Positions 1 through 9,044 of a stretch of 64,000 nucleotides of DNA are shown one piece after another. Location: NCBI RefSeq assembly GCF_042885655.1, contig NZ_JBHVRO010000002.1:62001-126000 (forward strand). The letters run 5' to 3'. Positions within the stretch are counted from its first letter, which is position 1. Every line of letters begins with the position of its first letter. The notes beneath the pieces are model-generated. The model was given only the letters and a program-made list of their open reading frames with translations. It did no database searches and was not told the DNA's origin. This DNA comes from Psychrobacillus sp042885655 (GTDB taxonomy: Bacteria; Bacillota; Bacilli; Bacillales_A; Planococcaceae). The translations under genes were made by a program, and so were the position numbers.

Positions 1-104
1 GAAAGGATTGGGCTTCTTTTTTTCGGTTTTTCTTTTTTCAGAAATCACAGTAAATAATGGGGAACGAGTGTAGAGAGTACTCGGACTTTTGTCATTTTAC
101 TTGA

Positions 105-144
105 AACGGGACTATTCGCATCTATGCGAAAAGTCCCGTTATTT
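105..144 (+). terminator. Terminator-like hairpin of the upstream gene
   Basis: A long hairpin pairs AACGGGACT (105-113) plus TTCGCA with TGCGAA plus AGTCCCGTT (132-140). A short T-containing stretch follows. It probably ends a transcript entering from before the window. The first 100 bases hold no gene I can support. Confidence 0.6.
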
Positions 145-196
145 CATTAAAAACACTTTTTTTTACTTAAAGTTCCTAAAAGACGTACAAATAGTG

Positions 197-225
197 TTGC
201 GTAGCCTTTTTGGTTGTGATACTCT
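197..225 (+). promoter_or_regulatory. Probable sigma-A promoter of hup
   Basis: TTGCGT at 197-202 and TACTCT at 220-225 are separated by 17 bases. This resembles a vegetative promoter placed about 45 bases before the HU start codon. The -10 box is a weak match, so the call is tentative. Confidence 0.4.
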
Positions 226-270
226 TTTTACAGGATTGAAGCTATCTTCCTTTGAGAGGAGGTGAATGTT

Positions 271-543
271 ATGAATAAAACAGAATTAGTGAATTCAGTT
301 GCTGAAGCGGCAGATCTTTCTAAGAAAGATGCTTCAAAAGCAGTTGAGGCTGTATTTGAATCAATTCAAACTGCACTTGCAGATGGTGAAAAAGTTCAAT
401 TAATCGGTTTTGGTAACTTTGAGGTACGTGAACGTGCTGCACGTAAAGGTCGTAATCCTCAAACTGGTAAAGAAATCGACATCGCTGCAAGCAAGGTACC
501 TGCATTTAAACCAGGTAAAGCGCTTAAAGACGCAGTTAAATAA
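271..543 (+). CDS. hup: HU-type histone-like DNA-binding protein
   Basis: This 90-residue protein is a small basic nucleoid protein that binds and bends DNA as a dimer. It has the family features: an N-terminal helical dimerisation half, the segment GFGNFEVRERAARKGRNP leading into the DNA-binding arms, and a C-terminal FKPGKALKDAV helix. The start at 271 is preferred over the GTG at 262 because AGGAGGTG (257-264) is the ribosome binding site and covers the earlier codon. It stands alone between two terminators and precedes folE, as hbs does in B. subtilis. Very high expression is usual for the family. Confidence 0.97.
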   Translation: MNKTELVNSVAEAADLSKKDASKAVEAVFESIQTALADGEKVQLIGFGNFEVRERAARKGRNPQTGKEIDIAASKVPAFKPGKALKDAVK

Positions 544-560
544 GTGATGTTGTAGTACAT

Positions 561-604
561 AGAACGGCTACCATGAAGCTATCTTCACGGTAGCCGTTCT
601 TTTC
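561..604 (+). terminator. Rho-independent terminator after hup
   Basis: Bases 561-578 and 583-600 form an 18-bp stem with one mismatch and a 4-base loop. A short T run follows. Confidence 0.85.
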
Positions 605-724
605 ATTCATTAGATAACATAATAAACTTGATAATTATACATAATTGAAAAATATTTATTATATTTGATTCGTATGCTAAGATGCTAATGACATATACGA
701 AGTTTGGTTTAGGGGGGATAACAG

Positions 725-1294
725 ATGACAAATGTCGATCTGAAAAAAATAGAAGAGGCAGTTAAAATGATCTTAGAAGCTGTCGGTGAGGATCCTACTA
801 GAGAGGGACTACTTGATACTCCAAAAAGAGTATCTAAAATGTATGCTGAAATGTTTGAGGGTTTGCATCAAGACCCAAAAGAATATTTTAAAACTGTTTT
901 TAACGAAGAACATGAAGAACTTGTTTTAGTAAAAGATATTCCGTTCTTTTCGATGTGTGAACATCATCTCGTTCCTTTTTACGGTAAAGCACATGTAGCT
1001 TATATTCCAAGAAACGGGGTTGTGACTGGACTAAGTAAACTAGCGAGAGCGGTAGAAACAACTGCAAGACGTCCTCAACTTCAAGAGAGAATAACTTCAT
1101 CCATTGCTGATGACATCATTGAAATGTTAAACCCTCACGGTGTTTATGTAGTAATTGAAGCAGAGCACATGTGCATGACAATGCGCGGAATAAAAAAACC
1201 GGGTGCAAAAACTGTTACTGCTGTTTCGAGAGGTATTTTAGAAAACGATGAAGTTAAACGTTCGGAAATATTATCTTTCATACAGATGAGATAA
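725..1294 (+). CDS. folE: GTP cyclohydrolase I
   Basis: The enzyme converts GTP to dihydroneopterin triphosphate, the first step of folate (tetrahydropterin) synthesis in the cytosol. The 189 residues match the usual length. Zinc ligand Cys78 with the following His80-His81 lies in FSMCEHHLVPFYGKAHV, and the second zinc cysteine is Cys150 in HMCMTMRGI. A G-rich ribosome binding site lies at 712-718. mtrB follows 67 bases downstream, the same pairing as the mtrAB operon of B. subtilis. Confidence 0.97.
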   Translation: MTNVDLKKIEEAVKMILEAVGEDPTREGLLDTPKRVSKMYAEMFEGLHQDPKEYFKTVFNEEHEELVLVKDIPFFSMCEHHLVPFYGKAHVAYIPRNGVVTGLSKLARAVETTARRPQLQERITSSIADDIIEMLNPHGVYVVIEAEHMCMTMRGIKKPGAKTVTAVSRGILENDEVKRSEILSFIQMR

Positions 1295-1361
1295 CAGTTT
1301 TGGATGAATGGGATAGAATATGGTATGATAAAAAAAGACTGTGAACAAAGGAGACTTTAAA

Positions 1362-1586
1362 ATGTCTAGTTCAGATTTCATCGTAATCAAAGCAGAAGAA
1401 GATGGAGTTCATGTAATAGGATTAACTAGAGGTTCAGATACTAAATTCCATCATTCTGAAAAGCTTGATACTGGAGAAGTGATGATCGCTCAATTTACGG
1501 AACATACTTCGGCAATGAAAATTAGAGGTAAAGCGTCCATTCAAACAGCTAATGGCGTGATTCAAAGTGATTCTAAGAAAATGTAG
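1362..1586 (+). CDS. mtrB: Tryptophan RNA-binding attenuation protein TRAP
   Basis: TRAP forms an 11-subunit ring that, when loaded with tryptophan, wraps NAG-repeat RNA and shuts off trp transcription and translation. The 74-residue product keeps the residues expected for RNA binding: the lysine in HHSEKLDTGE and the K-x-R pair in SAMKIRGKA. The tryptophan-pocket segment IAQFTEHTS is also intact. The start at 1362 has AAAGGAG (1348-1354) at good spacing; the GTG at 1341 lies before that site. The usual target, trpEDCFBA, is absent from its normal location in this window, so what TRAP controls here is open. Confidence 0.95.
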   Translation: MSSSDFIVIKAEEDGVHVIGLTRGSDTKFHHSEKLDTGEVMIAQFTEHTSAMKIRGKASIQTANGVIQSDSKKM

Positions 1587-1632
1587 TAAACTATATAAAA
1601 GATAACAGCGGTTGAGAAATGGAGTAAAGTGT

Positions 1633-2394
1633 ATGAACGAAGCATTGATATTACAACATGTGGAAACTTATAAAAAGAATATTCTTATGCAACTTCAACA
1701 AAACACTTTGCAAAAATACACAGGCAAACCTGTAATTGATGAAGATCGTTTGTTTTTCACAATCTTACCACTACTTAATGAGGAGATCTGGGACAAATCA
1801 GTAGAGGTATCTGCAATTGCTGTGTCTCTTATATTTTCTGCTCTTGCTGCTCATGATTTAGTTAAAGAAGAAAATGCGACAGCTAAAACACAACAATTAC
1901 AAGTATTAGCTGGAGATTATTATAGTGGTCGTTACTATCAACTTTTAGCAAAAGAAAATAAAATTGATTTAATCCAACAATTGTCTAATAGTGTTGCAAT
2001 AATTACAGAGCATAAGTCTAGATTTTATGATCTAGAGGATTATACATTGGAACAATTAATGCAATCTATTCAACAAATTGAAAGTAAACCAATTGAACGA
2101 TTTTTAGAATATTATTCTTATCATGAATACGTATTTATCATGAAAGAAGCATTATTACTAGCAGCGTTAAAGAAAGAGTTAGCTGCCTTCGAAAAAAATG
2201 AAAAAACATTTTATATCAGTAAATCGAAAACTTTTCAAATGGATATGGGTGCTCTACGCCGTGAGATTGAAAAAATCGAGTATACACTAGTGCAGGATGT
2301 TCGAACCTCAGAAGTATTATGTGAATCCTTAAAAGATGCAATTTTAGAGCGAGTGAGCAAACATTCACTGGAAAAGCAGTTGAGAGAAGGGTAA
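1633..2394 (+). CDS. hepS: Heptaprenyl diphosphate synthase component I
   Basis: This is the non-catalytic small subunit of the heterodimer that makes the C35 side chain of menaquinone-7. The 253 residues match the family length of about 250. As expected for component I it has no DDxxD motif. ATG 1633 follows GGAG at 1621-1624; the TTG at 1612 has no ribosome binding site. It is followed directly by menG and hepT, so the three genes form one quinone-synthesis unit. Assignment rests on length, overall sequence character and conserved order. Confidence 0.9.
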   Translation: MNEALILQHVETYKKNILMQLQQNTLQKYTGKPVIDEDRLFFTILPLLNEEIWDKSVEVSAIAVSLIFSALAAHDLVKEENATAKTQQLQVLAGDYYSGRYYQLLAKENKIDLIQQLSNSVAIITEHKSRFYDLEDYTLEQLMQSIQQIESKPIERFLEYYSYHEYVFIMKEALLLAALKKELAAFEKNEKTFYISKSKTFQMDMGALRREIEKIEYTLVQDVRTSEVLCESLKDAILERVSKHSLEKQLREG

Positions 2395-2397
2395 AAA

Positions 2398-3102
2398 GTG
2401 GGAAAATCAAAAGAGCAATATGTACATGAAGTTTTTGAAAAGATCTCAAGCAACTATGATTCTATGAATTCTGTTATAAGTTTTCAACAACATATAAAAT
2501 GGCGTTCCGATACAATGAAAGCAATGCAAGTGAAAAGAGGAAGTAAAGCACTCGACGTTTGCTGTGGTACTGCAGATTGGACAATTGCATTAGCAGATGT
2601 TATTGGATCAAATGGAAAAGTAATCGGATTAGATTTTAGCCAAAATATGTTGAATGTAGGAAGAGAGAAAGTAAAAAATATATCTCAAATTGAGTTGGTA
2701 CAGGGAAATGCAATGGAGCTGCCTTTTGAAGATAATTCATTTGATTATGTGACAATTGGTTTTGGTCTTAGAAATGTGCCGGATTATAAACAAGTATTAG
2801 AAGAAATGAAACGTGTTGCTAAACCTGGTGGTATGGTCGTTTGTTTAGAAACTTCGCAACCAGATTCTAAATTATTTAATGTAGGTTTTCGCTTTTATTT
2901 CCGTTATATTATGCCTTTGTTTGGTAAACTATTTGCTAAAAGTTATAAAGAATATTCTTGGCTACAAGAATCAGCAAGAGACTTTCCAAATAGAGAAGCA
3001 TTATCTCGATTATTCGAAGAAGTAGGTTTACAGAAAGTTTCAAGCAAACCTTATAGTGGTGGAGCAGCAGCAAGACATATTGGATTTAAAAAAGATATTT
3101 GA
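2398..3102 (+). CDS. menG: Demethylmenaquinone methyltransferase
   Basis: The enzyme does the final SAM-dependent methylation of demethylmenaquinone to menaquinone, and is also called MenH or UbiE. The 234-residue protein has the SAM-binding motif LDVCCGTADWTIALA at about residues 49-63. The family signatures FGLRNVPDY and KSYKEYSWLQESARDFP are also present. It starts with GTG three bases after the hepS stop. Its 3' end lies just before hepT. Length and sequence match the B. subtilis protein closely. Confidence 0.96.
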   Translation: MGKSKEQYVHEVFEKISSNYDSMNSVISFQQHIKWRSDTMKAMQVKRGSKALDVCCGTADWTIALADVIGSNGKVIGLDFSQNMLNVGREKVKNISQIELVQGNAMELPFEDNSFDYVTIGFGLRNVPDYKQVLEEMKRVAKPGGMVVCLETSQPDSKLFNVGFRFYFRYIMPLFGKLFAKSYKEYSWLQESARDFPNREALSRLFEEVGLQKVSSKPYSGGAAARHIGFKKDI

Positions 3103-3121
3103 GTGGGAGAAGGTATTATCT

Positions 3122-4096
3122 GTGGATAAGATGAAGTTAAAATTACTTTATTCCGATTTAAAATCGGATTTAGATGTCATCGAAAAAGAACTAGCAACTG
3201 CAGTGAATTCTTCATCTCACTTATTAAATGAAGCTTCTCTTCATTTACTTCTGGCTGGAGGAAAGCGAATTCGTCCTGTTTTTGTTTTACTTTCAGCAAA
3301 GTTTGGTAACTATTCGATTGAATCAATAAAAAATGTTGCTGTCCCCATTGAACTTATTCATATGGCCTCACTTGTCCATGATGATGTAATAGACGACGCG
3401 GAAACAAGAAGAGGAAGAGAAACAGTAAAAACTCAGTGGAATAATCGAGTAGCAATGTACACGGGAGATTTTCTCTTTGCTAGAGCGATTGAATACATAA
3501 CAGTATTAGATAATACATATGCACATGAAGTTTTGTCTCATACGATGGTAGAGCTTTGTATAGGTGAAATTATACAAATAGAGGATAAACATATATTGGA
3601 ACAAAATGTTCGAGATTATTTAAGAAGAATAAAGAGAAAAACAGCTATTTTAATCTCGGCAAGTTGTGAACTTGGTGCTATTGCTTCTGGAGCAGATAAA
3701 AAAACGATTCGGCATTTAAAGCGATTCGGCTATTATGTAGGTATGTCTTTTCAGATAATTGATGATATTTTAGATATTACTTCGACAGATGAGCAACTAG
3801 GCAAACCAGCTGGAAGTGATTTACTACAAGGTAACATTACTTTACCTGTTCTATATGTAAAGAATGAACCAACTATTGCTCCTTTATTAAAGGAATTATT
3901 AGATGGGATTATTTCAGAAGATAACAAGCAAAAACTATTAACAGAAATTCGTAATTCCGACGCAATTAGTCTTGCGAAACAAGTAAGTAATATGTACTTG
4001 CAAAAGGCTTTGAATGAAGTAAAGCAATTGCCTACAAACTCTGCGAAAAAATCTTTACAAAATATCGCCTTGTTTATGAGTAAACGTAAGTTTTAA
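3122..4096 (+). CDS. hepT: Heptaprenyl diphosphate synthase component II
   Basis: This is the catalytic subunit of the C35 prenyl synthase that works with HepS. It adds isopentenyl units to farnesyl diphosphate to supply the menaquinone tail. Both Asp-rich motifs are present: HDDVIDDAETRRGRE and FQIIDDILDIT. GTG 3122 is chosen because GGGAGAAGG (3105-3113) lies 8 bases before it; ATG 3131 is the alternative. A longer open frame back to 3056 would overlap menG and has no ribosome binding site. The product is about 324 residues. Confidence 0.93.
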   Translation: MDKMKLKLLYSDLKSDLDVIEKELATAVNSSSHLLNEASLHLLLAGGKRIRPVFVLLSAKFGNYSIESIKNVAVPIELIHMASLVHDDVIDDAETRRGRETVKTQWNNRVAMYTGDFLFARAIEYITVLDNTYAHEVLSHTMVELCIGEIIQIEDKHILEQNVRDYLRRIKRKTAILISASCELGAIASGADKKTIRHLKRFGYYVGMSFQIIDDILDITSTDEQLGKPAGSDLLQGNITLPVLYVKNEPTIAPLLKELLDGIISEDNKQKLLTEIRNSDAISLAKQVSNMYLQKALNEVKQLPTNSAKKSLQNIALFMSKRKF

Positions 4097-4304
4097 TCTT
4101 ATTCAATAAAGATAAGAGTATTACTTCCGATAGATTCCTTAAAGTTAGAAAACAGACTATTTAGCAGGATAAGTTAATTTTTTATGAGATGAACTTAAAC
4201 TTGATACATCAAGTCTAAATTTAATTTGAAAATAATGCATCATAGTGATATTATTTGTAACGGTGGAGAAATTATCCCCTTATATATTTGAAGGAGTGTT
4301 AATC

Positions 4305-4751
4305 ATGGAAAAAACATTTTTAATGGTAAAACCTGATGGCGTACAACGTAACCTAATCGGTGAAATCGTAAATCGTTTTGAGAAAAAAGGATATCAATTA
4401 GTTGGAGCAAAATTAATGCAAATTCCAACTGAATTAGCAGAACAACATTATGGCGAACATAAAGAACGCCCATTCTTCGGTGAATTAGTAGAATTCATCA
4501 CATCTGGACCAGTTTTTGCAATGGTTTGGGAAGGTGAAAACGTTATTTCAACTGCTCGTCTTATGATGGGAGCTACAAATCCAAAAGAATCAGCTCCAGG
4601 AACAATTCGTGGAGACTTTGCAGTAACTGTTGGAAAAAATATTATTCATGGTTCTGATTCACCTGAAAGCGCTGAACGTGAAATCGGCTTATTCTTCAAA
4701 CAAGAAGAATTAGTAGCTTACACTAAAGAAGCTAACAACTGGATTAACTAA
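4305..4751 (+). CDS. ndk: Nucleoside diphosphate kinase
   Basis: Ndk moves the gamma phosphate of ATP to other NDPs through a phosphohistidine. The 148-residue protein has the active-site histidine at position 115 in NIIHGSDSPESAEREI. The N-terminal MVKPDGVQR motif is intact. ATG 4305 has AAGGAG at 4291-4296; the earlier TTG-type start would add 20 unmatched residues. It sits between hepT and cheR as in B. subtilis, but a 1.1-kb repeat-rich stretch now separates it from cheR. Confidence 0.97.
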   Translation: MEKTFLMVKPDGVQRNLIGEIVNRFEKKGYQLVGAKLMQIPTELAEQHYGEHKERPFFGELVEFITSGPVFAMVWEGENVISTARLMMGATNPKESAPGTIRGDFAVTVGKNIIHGSDSPESAEREIGLFFKQEELVAYTKEANNWIN

Positions 4752-4792
4752 TCTAAAAACTGGCATTGTTGCCATTATGTAAATATAAAAAT

Positions 4793-4828
4793 GACAGTCA
4801 AATTATTCATATTTGACTGTTATTTTTT
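4793..4828 (+). terminator. Terminator after ndk
   Basis: ACAGTCAAAT (4794-4803) pairs with ATTTGACTGT (4811-4820) and is followed by a T run. Confidence 0.85.
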
Positions 4829-4912
4829 TATGTAAAAAATATTGAAATTAGTATACAAATAGCCGATTTTCTTCTCGGTTTATATTAAAATCCATATGAG
4901 CTTTCTTGTTTG

Positions 4913-5152
4913 ACCGGATAGATGATAATGCAACCGGATAATAAAATTACTTACCGGATAATTATTTTTCTGTCCACATTGGAAAGTTTCTGACCGGATG
5001 AATATTTTTCTGTCCACATTGGAAAGTTTCTGACCGGATGAATATTTTTCTGTCCACATAGGAAAATTTCTGACCGGATGATTATTTTTCTGTCCACATA
5101 GGAAAATTTTTGACCATATAGACAATTATCTGTCTCAATACCTATACTCACA
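4913..5152. repeat. Tandem array with exact 20-bp period and 40-bp higher order
   Basis: Twelve units begin exactly every 20 bases from 4913 to 5133. ACCGGAT heads the units at 4913, 4933, 4953, 4993, 5033 and 5073. TCCACAT heads those at 4973, 5013, 5053 and 5093. The last two units (ACCATAT, TCTCAAT) are degenerate. From 4953 on the two unit types alternate, giving a 40-bp repeat. The sequence is not credible as a gene. It lies between the ndk terminator and a composite repeat. Its function is unknown. Confidence 0.9.
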
Positions 5153-5194
5153 AAATATTATCGAAGTTTAGTCCAAAGTACTTTCAAAAAGTTT

Positions 5195-5540
5195 GTAGCT
5201 AGTAAGATAGATGACATTTAAATCTTATGAACATTAGTTAAGGAACCAAATTTTTGAAAAGAATATCTTATTCAACAACGATTATAGGATGGTATGATCG
5301 CTACGTTTACTTAAACTAATTCTATCCGCTTAACATTAGCTAGGCTAAATCTTCTTGTTAAGTACTATTCACTTAATGGATTGTAGTGAAAGGTGGCGAC
5401 TCCAGTGGGATGAGTGAGACAGATGATCCATCACAACGAACGCGTAGCGGCGGTGATGGATCATCGCTCACCCCGCGGAAAGGGTCCACCTAGAACGGAA
5501 ATCCGCGGTATTATTTAATTCTTTATAGTACTATGAACAC
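5195..5540 (+). repeat. Composite dispersed repeat, copy 1, with palindromic core
   Basis: A long stretch is repeated in inverted orientation near 35.38-35.69 kb. Shared blocks include the AT-rich left part with TTAAATC and ATGAACATTA, the block AATCTTCTTGTTA, and the right end ATTATTTAATTCTT. The core at 5392-5490 is an inverted repeat: GGTGGCGACTCC at the left and GGTCCACC at the right. Inside it GATGATCCATCAC (5422-5434) pairs perfectly with 5453-5465. About 85 bases near 5250-5330 have no counterpart in the other copy. No transposase is present. Confidence 0.8.
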
Positions 5541-5589
5541 AGGTTTCGCCCTTTTAAGAAAACACAAGCTTGCTTTAAATACATTTCGC

Positions 5590-5833
5590 TGATTGGAACG
5601 TAGGCAGCACTTCTGCGGGAATAGCAGATGTTTTCTGCACCGAAAGCGAAGCGGCAGGTGCATGAGCGGAAGGTCCCGCTAGAGGGAAGAAAGGCTAAAG
5701 GCGCCTCTTCCCTGAGGCAACTCCTTCATGACCTACATCCTGTTGGCAAAGGAGACTGAAGCCATACCCGCGAAAAGCAATGTCATTCATATGCTGAAAG
5801 GACCTTGCGTCTTTTTGCCCGGTTTTTCTTATG
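5590..5833 (+). repeat. Composite repeat module B, copy 1
   Basis: This segment shares long blocks with 19235-19503, and partly with 35480-35560, 35735-35830 and 58670-58795. Shared landmarks are TTCTGCGGGAATAGC, GCACCGAAAGCGAAGCGGCA, GAGACTGAAGCCA and the right-end block GCGTCTTTTTGCCC. It ends about 60 bases before cheR. There is no coding potential I would defend. Confidence 0.8.
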
Positions 5834-5894
5834 TCCTAAATGTTCAGAATACGATATACTTTATAATAGGTATTTTGAAAGGAACGATGTTATT

Positions 5895-6665
5895 GTGCCA
5901 GACTACATAAAATTTGTGGAATCTATCAAATTTAAAACAGGTATCGACCTTGCAGCGTATAAAGAAGCACAGATGAAACGCAGACTTACTTCGCTATATG
6001 AAAAAAAAGGATATAAAAACTTTGTAGAGTTTTTTAATGCGCTTGATAATGATAGAGACTTATTGAATGAGTTTTTAGATCGAATGACGATTAATGTGTC
6101 CGAGTTTTACCGGAATGGGAAGCGTTGGGAAGTTTTGCAAAATAAAATATTTCCTAAACTATTAGCTGAAAATAAACGTTTGAAAATTTGGAGTGCTGCC
6201 TGTTCTACAGGTGAAGAACCATATACAACTGCTATGGTATTATCAAATTATCTTCCTCTTTCCCAAATTTCTATATATGCAACAGATTTAGATGAAAATG
6301 CAATTCATAGGGCCAAAGTGGGGATATATCCTGAACGCTCACTGGCGGAAGTACCGAATGAGATGAAGACTAAGTACTTCGAGAAACAAGGTCAGTTTTA
6401 TAAAGTAGAAGATGTGATTAAAAAGACGACTAATTTTAAAAAGCATAATTTATTAAAAGATACATACGATAAAAATTACGATTTGATTATTTGCCGAAAT
6501 GTAATGATTTATTTTACAGAAGAAGCAAAAGATCAAATTTATCAAAACTTTAGTAATTCCCTGCGTTCAGGTGGTATCCTTTTCGTTGGAAGTACAGAAC
6601 AAATCTTTAATCCAGGAAAATTTGGTTTTGAGATAGAGGACACATTTTTCTATCGAAAAAAATAA
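5895..6665 (+). CDS. cheR: Chemotaxis protein methyltransferase
   Basis: CheR methylates glutamates on chemoreceptors using SAM and so sets receptor adaptation. The 256 residues equal the B. subtilis length. Visible signatures are AQMKRRLTSLYEKKG near the N terminus, RMTINVSEFYRN, the SAM-site segment IWSAACSTGEEPYT, and CRNVMIYFTEEAKD. GTG 5895 is chosen as start because GAAAGGAA (5876-5883) lies upstream and this length fits. The longer frame from 5805 would run into the repeat. It is a lone chemotaxis gene here, as in B. subtilis. Confidence 0.95.
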   Translation: MPDYIKFVESIKFKTGIDLAAYKEAQMKRRLTSLYEKKGYKNFVEFFNALDNDRDLLNEFLDRMTINVSEFYRNGKRWEVLQNKIFPKLLAENKRLKIWSAACSTGEEPYTTAMVLSNYLPLSQISIYATDLDENAIHRAKVGIYPERSLAEVPNEMKTKYFEKQGQFYKVEDVIKKTTNFKKHNLLKDTYDKNYDLIICRNVMIYFTEEAKDQIYQNFSNSLRSGGILFVGSTEQIFNPGKFGFEIEDTFFYRKK

Positions 6666-6670
6666 TTTGA

Positions 6671-6701
6671 AACTGTCCGAGGAAAATCGGACAGTTTTCT
6701 T
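6671..6701 (+). terminator. Terminator after cheR
   Basis: AACTGTCCGA (6671-6680) pairs with TCGGACAGTT (6687-6696), followed by T-rich sequence. Confidence 0.85.
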
Positions 6702-6770
6702 CTATACACTGAAATAGATTTTATGATATAGTAGAACAAATACTTTAGCGAGTTGAAGGGGGAAAGTGTT

Positions 6771-7952
6771 GTGCGTTATTTAACAGCAGGTGAGTCACAT
6801 GGACCACAACTAACAGCAATTATTGAAGGGTTACCAGCACAATTAGAAATTACGAGTGAACAGATAAATAAAGAACTTAAGCGTAGACAAGGTGGTCACG
6901 GTCGAGGAAGAAGAATGCAAATTGAAAAAGATACAGTTGCTATAACTTCTGGAGTTAGGCATGGTAAGTCATTAGGATCTCCCGTTTGTCTTGTCGTAAA
7001 CAATGATGATTGGAAACATTGGACGAATATTATGGGGATTGAACCTCTCGGAGATGAGATTGATCCAGAGGATATTAAAAGACAGATTTCCAGACCCCGT
7101 CCGGGTCACGCAGATTTAGTCGGTGGAATGAAATACGGGCATCGTGATTTACGGAACGTTTTAGAACGTTCTTCAGCAAGGGAAACAACCGTCCGTGTTG
7201 CAGTTGGAGCTGTCGCTAAGCAATTGCTAAAACAATTGGGAATATCGATAGTTGCTCATGTTACCAAAATTGGTGGTATTGAAGCGGATTTGAATATAGC
7301 AACGGGCAAAACTATTGAAGAAATTCGAGCGATAGTTGAAGCCGATCCAGTATATTGTTTGGACCCAGTAGCTTCTGAAAAGATGGTCGAAGCAATTGAT
7401 GTTGCCAAAAAAGCAGGCGATACAATAGGCGGAGTAGTGGAAGTAATTGTTACTGGAATGCCTGCAGGTGTAGGAAGCTACGCCCATTACGATCGTAAGT
7501 TAGACGGGAAATTAGCCATGGCAATGATGAGTATAAATGCATTTAAAGGTGTAGAAGTTGGTTTAGGATTTGAAATGGCGAATTTATTTGGTAGTCAAGT
7601 TCATGATCAAATTTCTTGGAATAAAGAAGATGGTTATACACGAGATACAAACCGTTTAGGTGGTTTAGAAGGTGGTATGTCAACTGGAATGCCAATTGTT
7701 GTAAGAGGAGTTATGAAACCAATACCGACACTTTATAAGCCGCTTCAAAGCGTTGATATTGAAACAAAGGAACCGTTTAAAGCAAGTATTGAGCGTTCTG
7801 ATAGTTGTGCAGTACCAGCAGCTTCTGTTGTAGCAGAAGCAGTCATTGCTTGGGAAATAGCAGCAGCTGTTTTAGAAACATTTAATGGAGACCAATTAGA
7901 AACTCTAAAAGCAGATATTGAACGACATAGAGAATACACAAAGGGGTTTTAA
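6771..7952 (+). CDS. aroC: Chorismate synthase
   Basis: The enzyme makes chorismate from 5-enolpyruvylshikimate 3-phosphate, the last common step to aromatic amino acids, folate and menaquinone. It needs reduced flavin. The 393-residue protein begins RYLTAGESHGPQL and contains RQGGHGRGRRM, SRPRPGHADL and ARETTVRVAVGAVA, all family signatures. GTG 6771 follows GAAGGGGGA (6755-6763). It heads a run of six aromatic-pathway and related genes, aroC-aroB-aroH-hisC-tyrA-aroA, with short gaps. The B. subtilis name is aroF. Confidence 0.97.
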   Translation: MRYLTAGESHGPQLTAIIEGLPAQLEITSEQINKELKRRQGGHGRGRRMQIEKDTVAITSGVRHGKSLGSPVCLVVNNDDWKHWTNIMGIEPLGDEIDPEDIKRQISRPRPGHADLVGGMKYGHRDLRNVLERSSARETTVRVAVGAVAKQLLKQLGISIVAHVTKIGGIEADLNIATGKTIEEIRAIVEADPVYCLDPVASEKMVEAIDVAKKAGDTIGGVVEVIVTGMPAGVGSYAHYDRKLDGKLAMAMMSINAFKGVEVGLGFEMANLFGSQVHDQISWNKEDGYTRDTNRLGGLEGGMSTGMPIVVRGVMKPIPTLYKPLQSVDIETKEPFKASIERSDSCAVPAASVVAEAVIAWEIAAAVLETFNGDQLETLKADIERHREYTKGF

Positions 7953-7955
7953 TAA

Positions 7956-9044
7956 ATGATAATCCCAGTAAAAACAAATGAATCTCTCTATGAGGTACAT
8001 TTAGGAGAAAATATTTTGCAAGAGTTTTGTGCAAGAAATGCTTCCGTTTTTCAAAAAGCAGATCAAATAGTTGTTATTTCGGACGAAAACGTTTGGAATT
8101 TGCATAAAGATTATTTTCAACATAATTTTTCATTTGCATATAAAATTCATCTTGTACCAAATGGTGAAGCCTGTAAAACGTTTGAATCCTATTTTGATGT
8201 TCAAACATTTTTACTCCAAGAAAACTGTACAAGAAATAGCATTTTATTTGCTCTAGGCGGAGGCGCTGTTGGTGATTTAACAGGTTTTGTAGCGTCTACT
8301 TTTATGCGAGGTATTCCCTTTTATCAAATTCCAACGACTATTTTGGCGCATGATAGTGCAGTAGGTGGAAAAACAGCGATTAATCATCCAAATGGAAAGA
8401 ATATGATTGGTGCTTTTTATCAACCGAAGGAAGTATTATATGATTTTCATTTTCTACAAACTTTGCCTGAAAAAGAAGTTCGTTCAGGTCTTGCCGAAGT
8501 AATTAAACATGCATTTATTAGCGATGTGAATTGGGTGAATGAATTCTTACATTTGACCAGTATCAAAGATATTCAAAAAGAAAAACTTCTTGAATGGCTT
8601 GAAAAAGGAATACGAGTTAAAGCGCATATAGTAGAGTTAGATGAAAGAGAACAATCATACCGCAAGTACTTAAATTTTGGGCATACATATGGACATGCAA
8701 TCGAAGCTTCTGTTGGTTATGGAAAAATTACACATGGTGAAGCTGTGATGATTGGTATAATTCCTGCACTAATGTTAAGTGAAATTTATGGAGATATGGA
8801 AGTTAGCTATGCCCGTAAAATATTTAAGCTTGCGCAAAAACTCGGATATCATTTTCAACATGTATTAAATTGCTCTTTTGAACAGTTAGCTAGTTTTATG
8901 TTGAAAGATAAAAAAACCGCACACGGAGAACTTCATTTTGCTTTACTAAAAAACATTGGGGAACCTTTTGTTCAAGTTATTTCCATGGAAGAAGTAAAGA
9001 AATGCGATGAAAAATTGAGAATATGGATTGAGGAGGGGAAGTAA
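7956..9044 (+). CDS. aroB: 3-dehydroquinate synthase
   Basis: AroB cyclises DAHP to 3-dehydroquinate using NAD and a divalent metal, the second shikimate step. The 362 residues are the normal size. The NAD-binding GGGAVGDLTGFVAST segment is present, and metal-site regions are visible around LAEVIKHAFI and NFGHTYGHAIEA. It starts three bases after the aroC stop. aroH begins immediately after its stop codon. Confidence 0.97.
   Translation: MIIPVKTNESLYEVHLGENILQEFCARNASVFQKADQIVVISDENVWNLHKDYFQHNFSFAYKIHLVPNGEACKTFESYFDVQTFLLQENCTRNSILFALGGGAVGDLTGFVASTFMRGIPFYQIPTTILAHDSAVGGKTAINHPNGKNMIGAFYQPKEVLYDFHFLQTLPEKEVRSGLAEVIKHAFISDVNWVNEFLHLTSIKDIQKEKLLEWLEKGIRVKAHIVELDEREQSYRKYLNFGHTYGHAIEASVGYGKITHGEAVMIGIIPALMLSEIYGDMEVSYARKIFKLAQKLGYHFQHVLNCSFEQLASFMLKDKKTAHGELHFALLKNIGEPFVQVISMEEVKKCDEKLRIWIEEGK

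Noticed and set aside
4880..5151. Two minus-strand open frames of 66-81 codons across the 20-bp array
   Set aside because: They only translate the repeat and have no start signals. The array itself is recorded as a repeat.
4913..5152. CRISPR array
   Set aside because: There are no unique spacers. Both 20-bp parts are themselves repeated, and no cas gene is present.
5195..5833. Insertion sequence with transposase
   Set aside because: No frame with transposase motifs exists in any copy. The elements are recorded as dispersed non-coding repeats.
5728..5910. 60-codon frame before cheR
   Set aside because: It lies in module B of the composite repeat and has no ribosome binding site.
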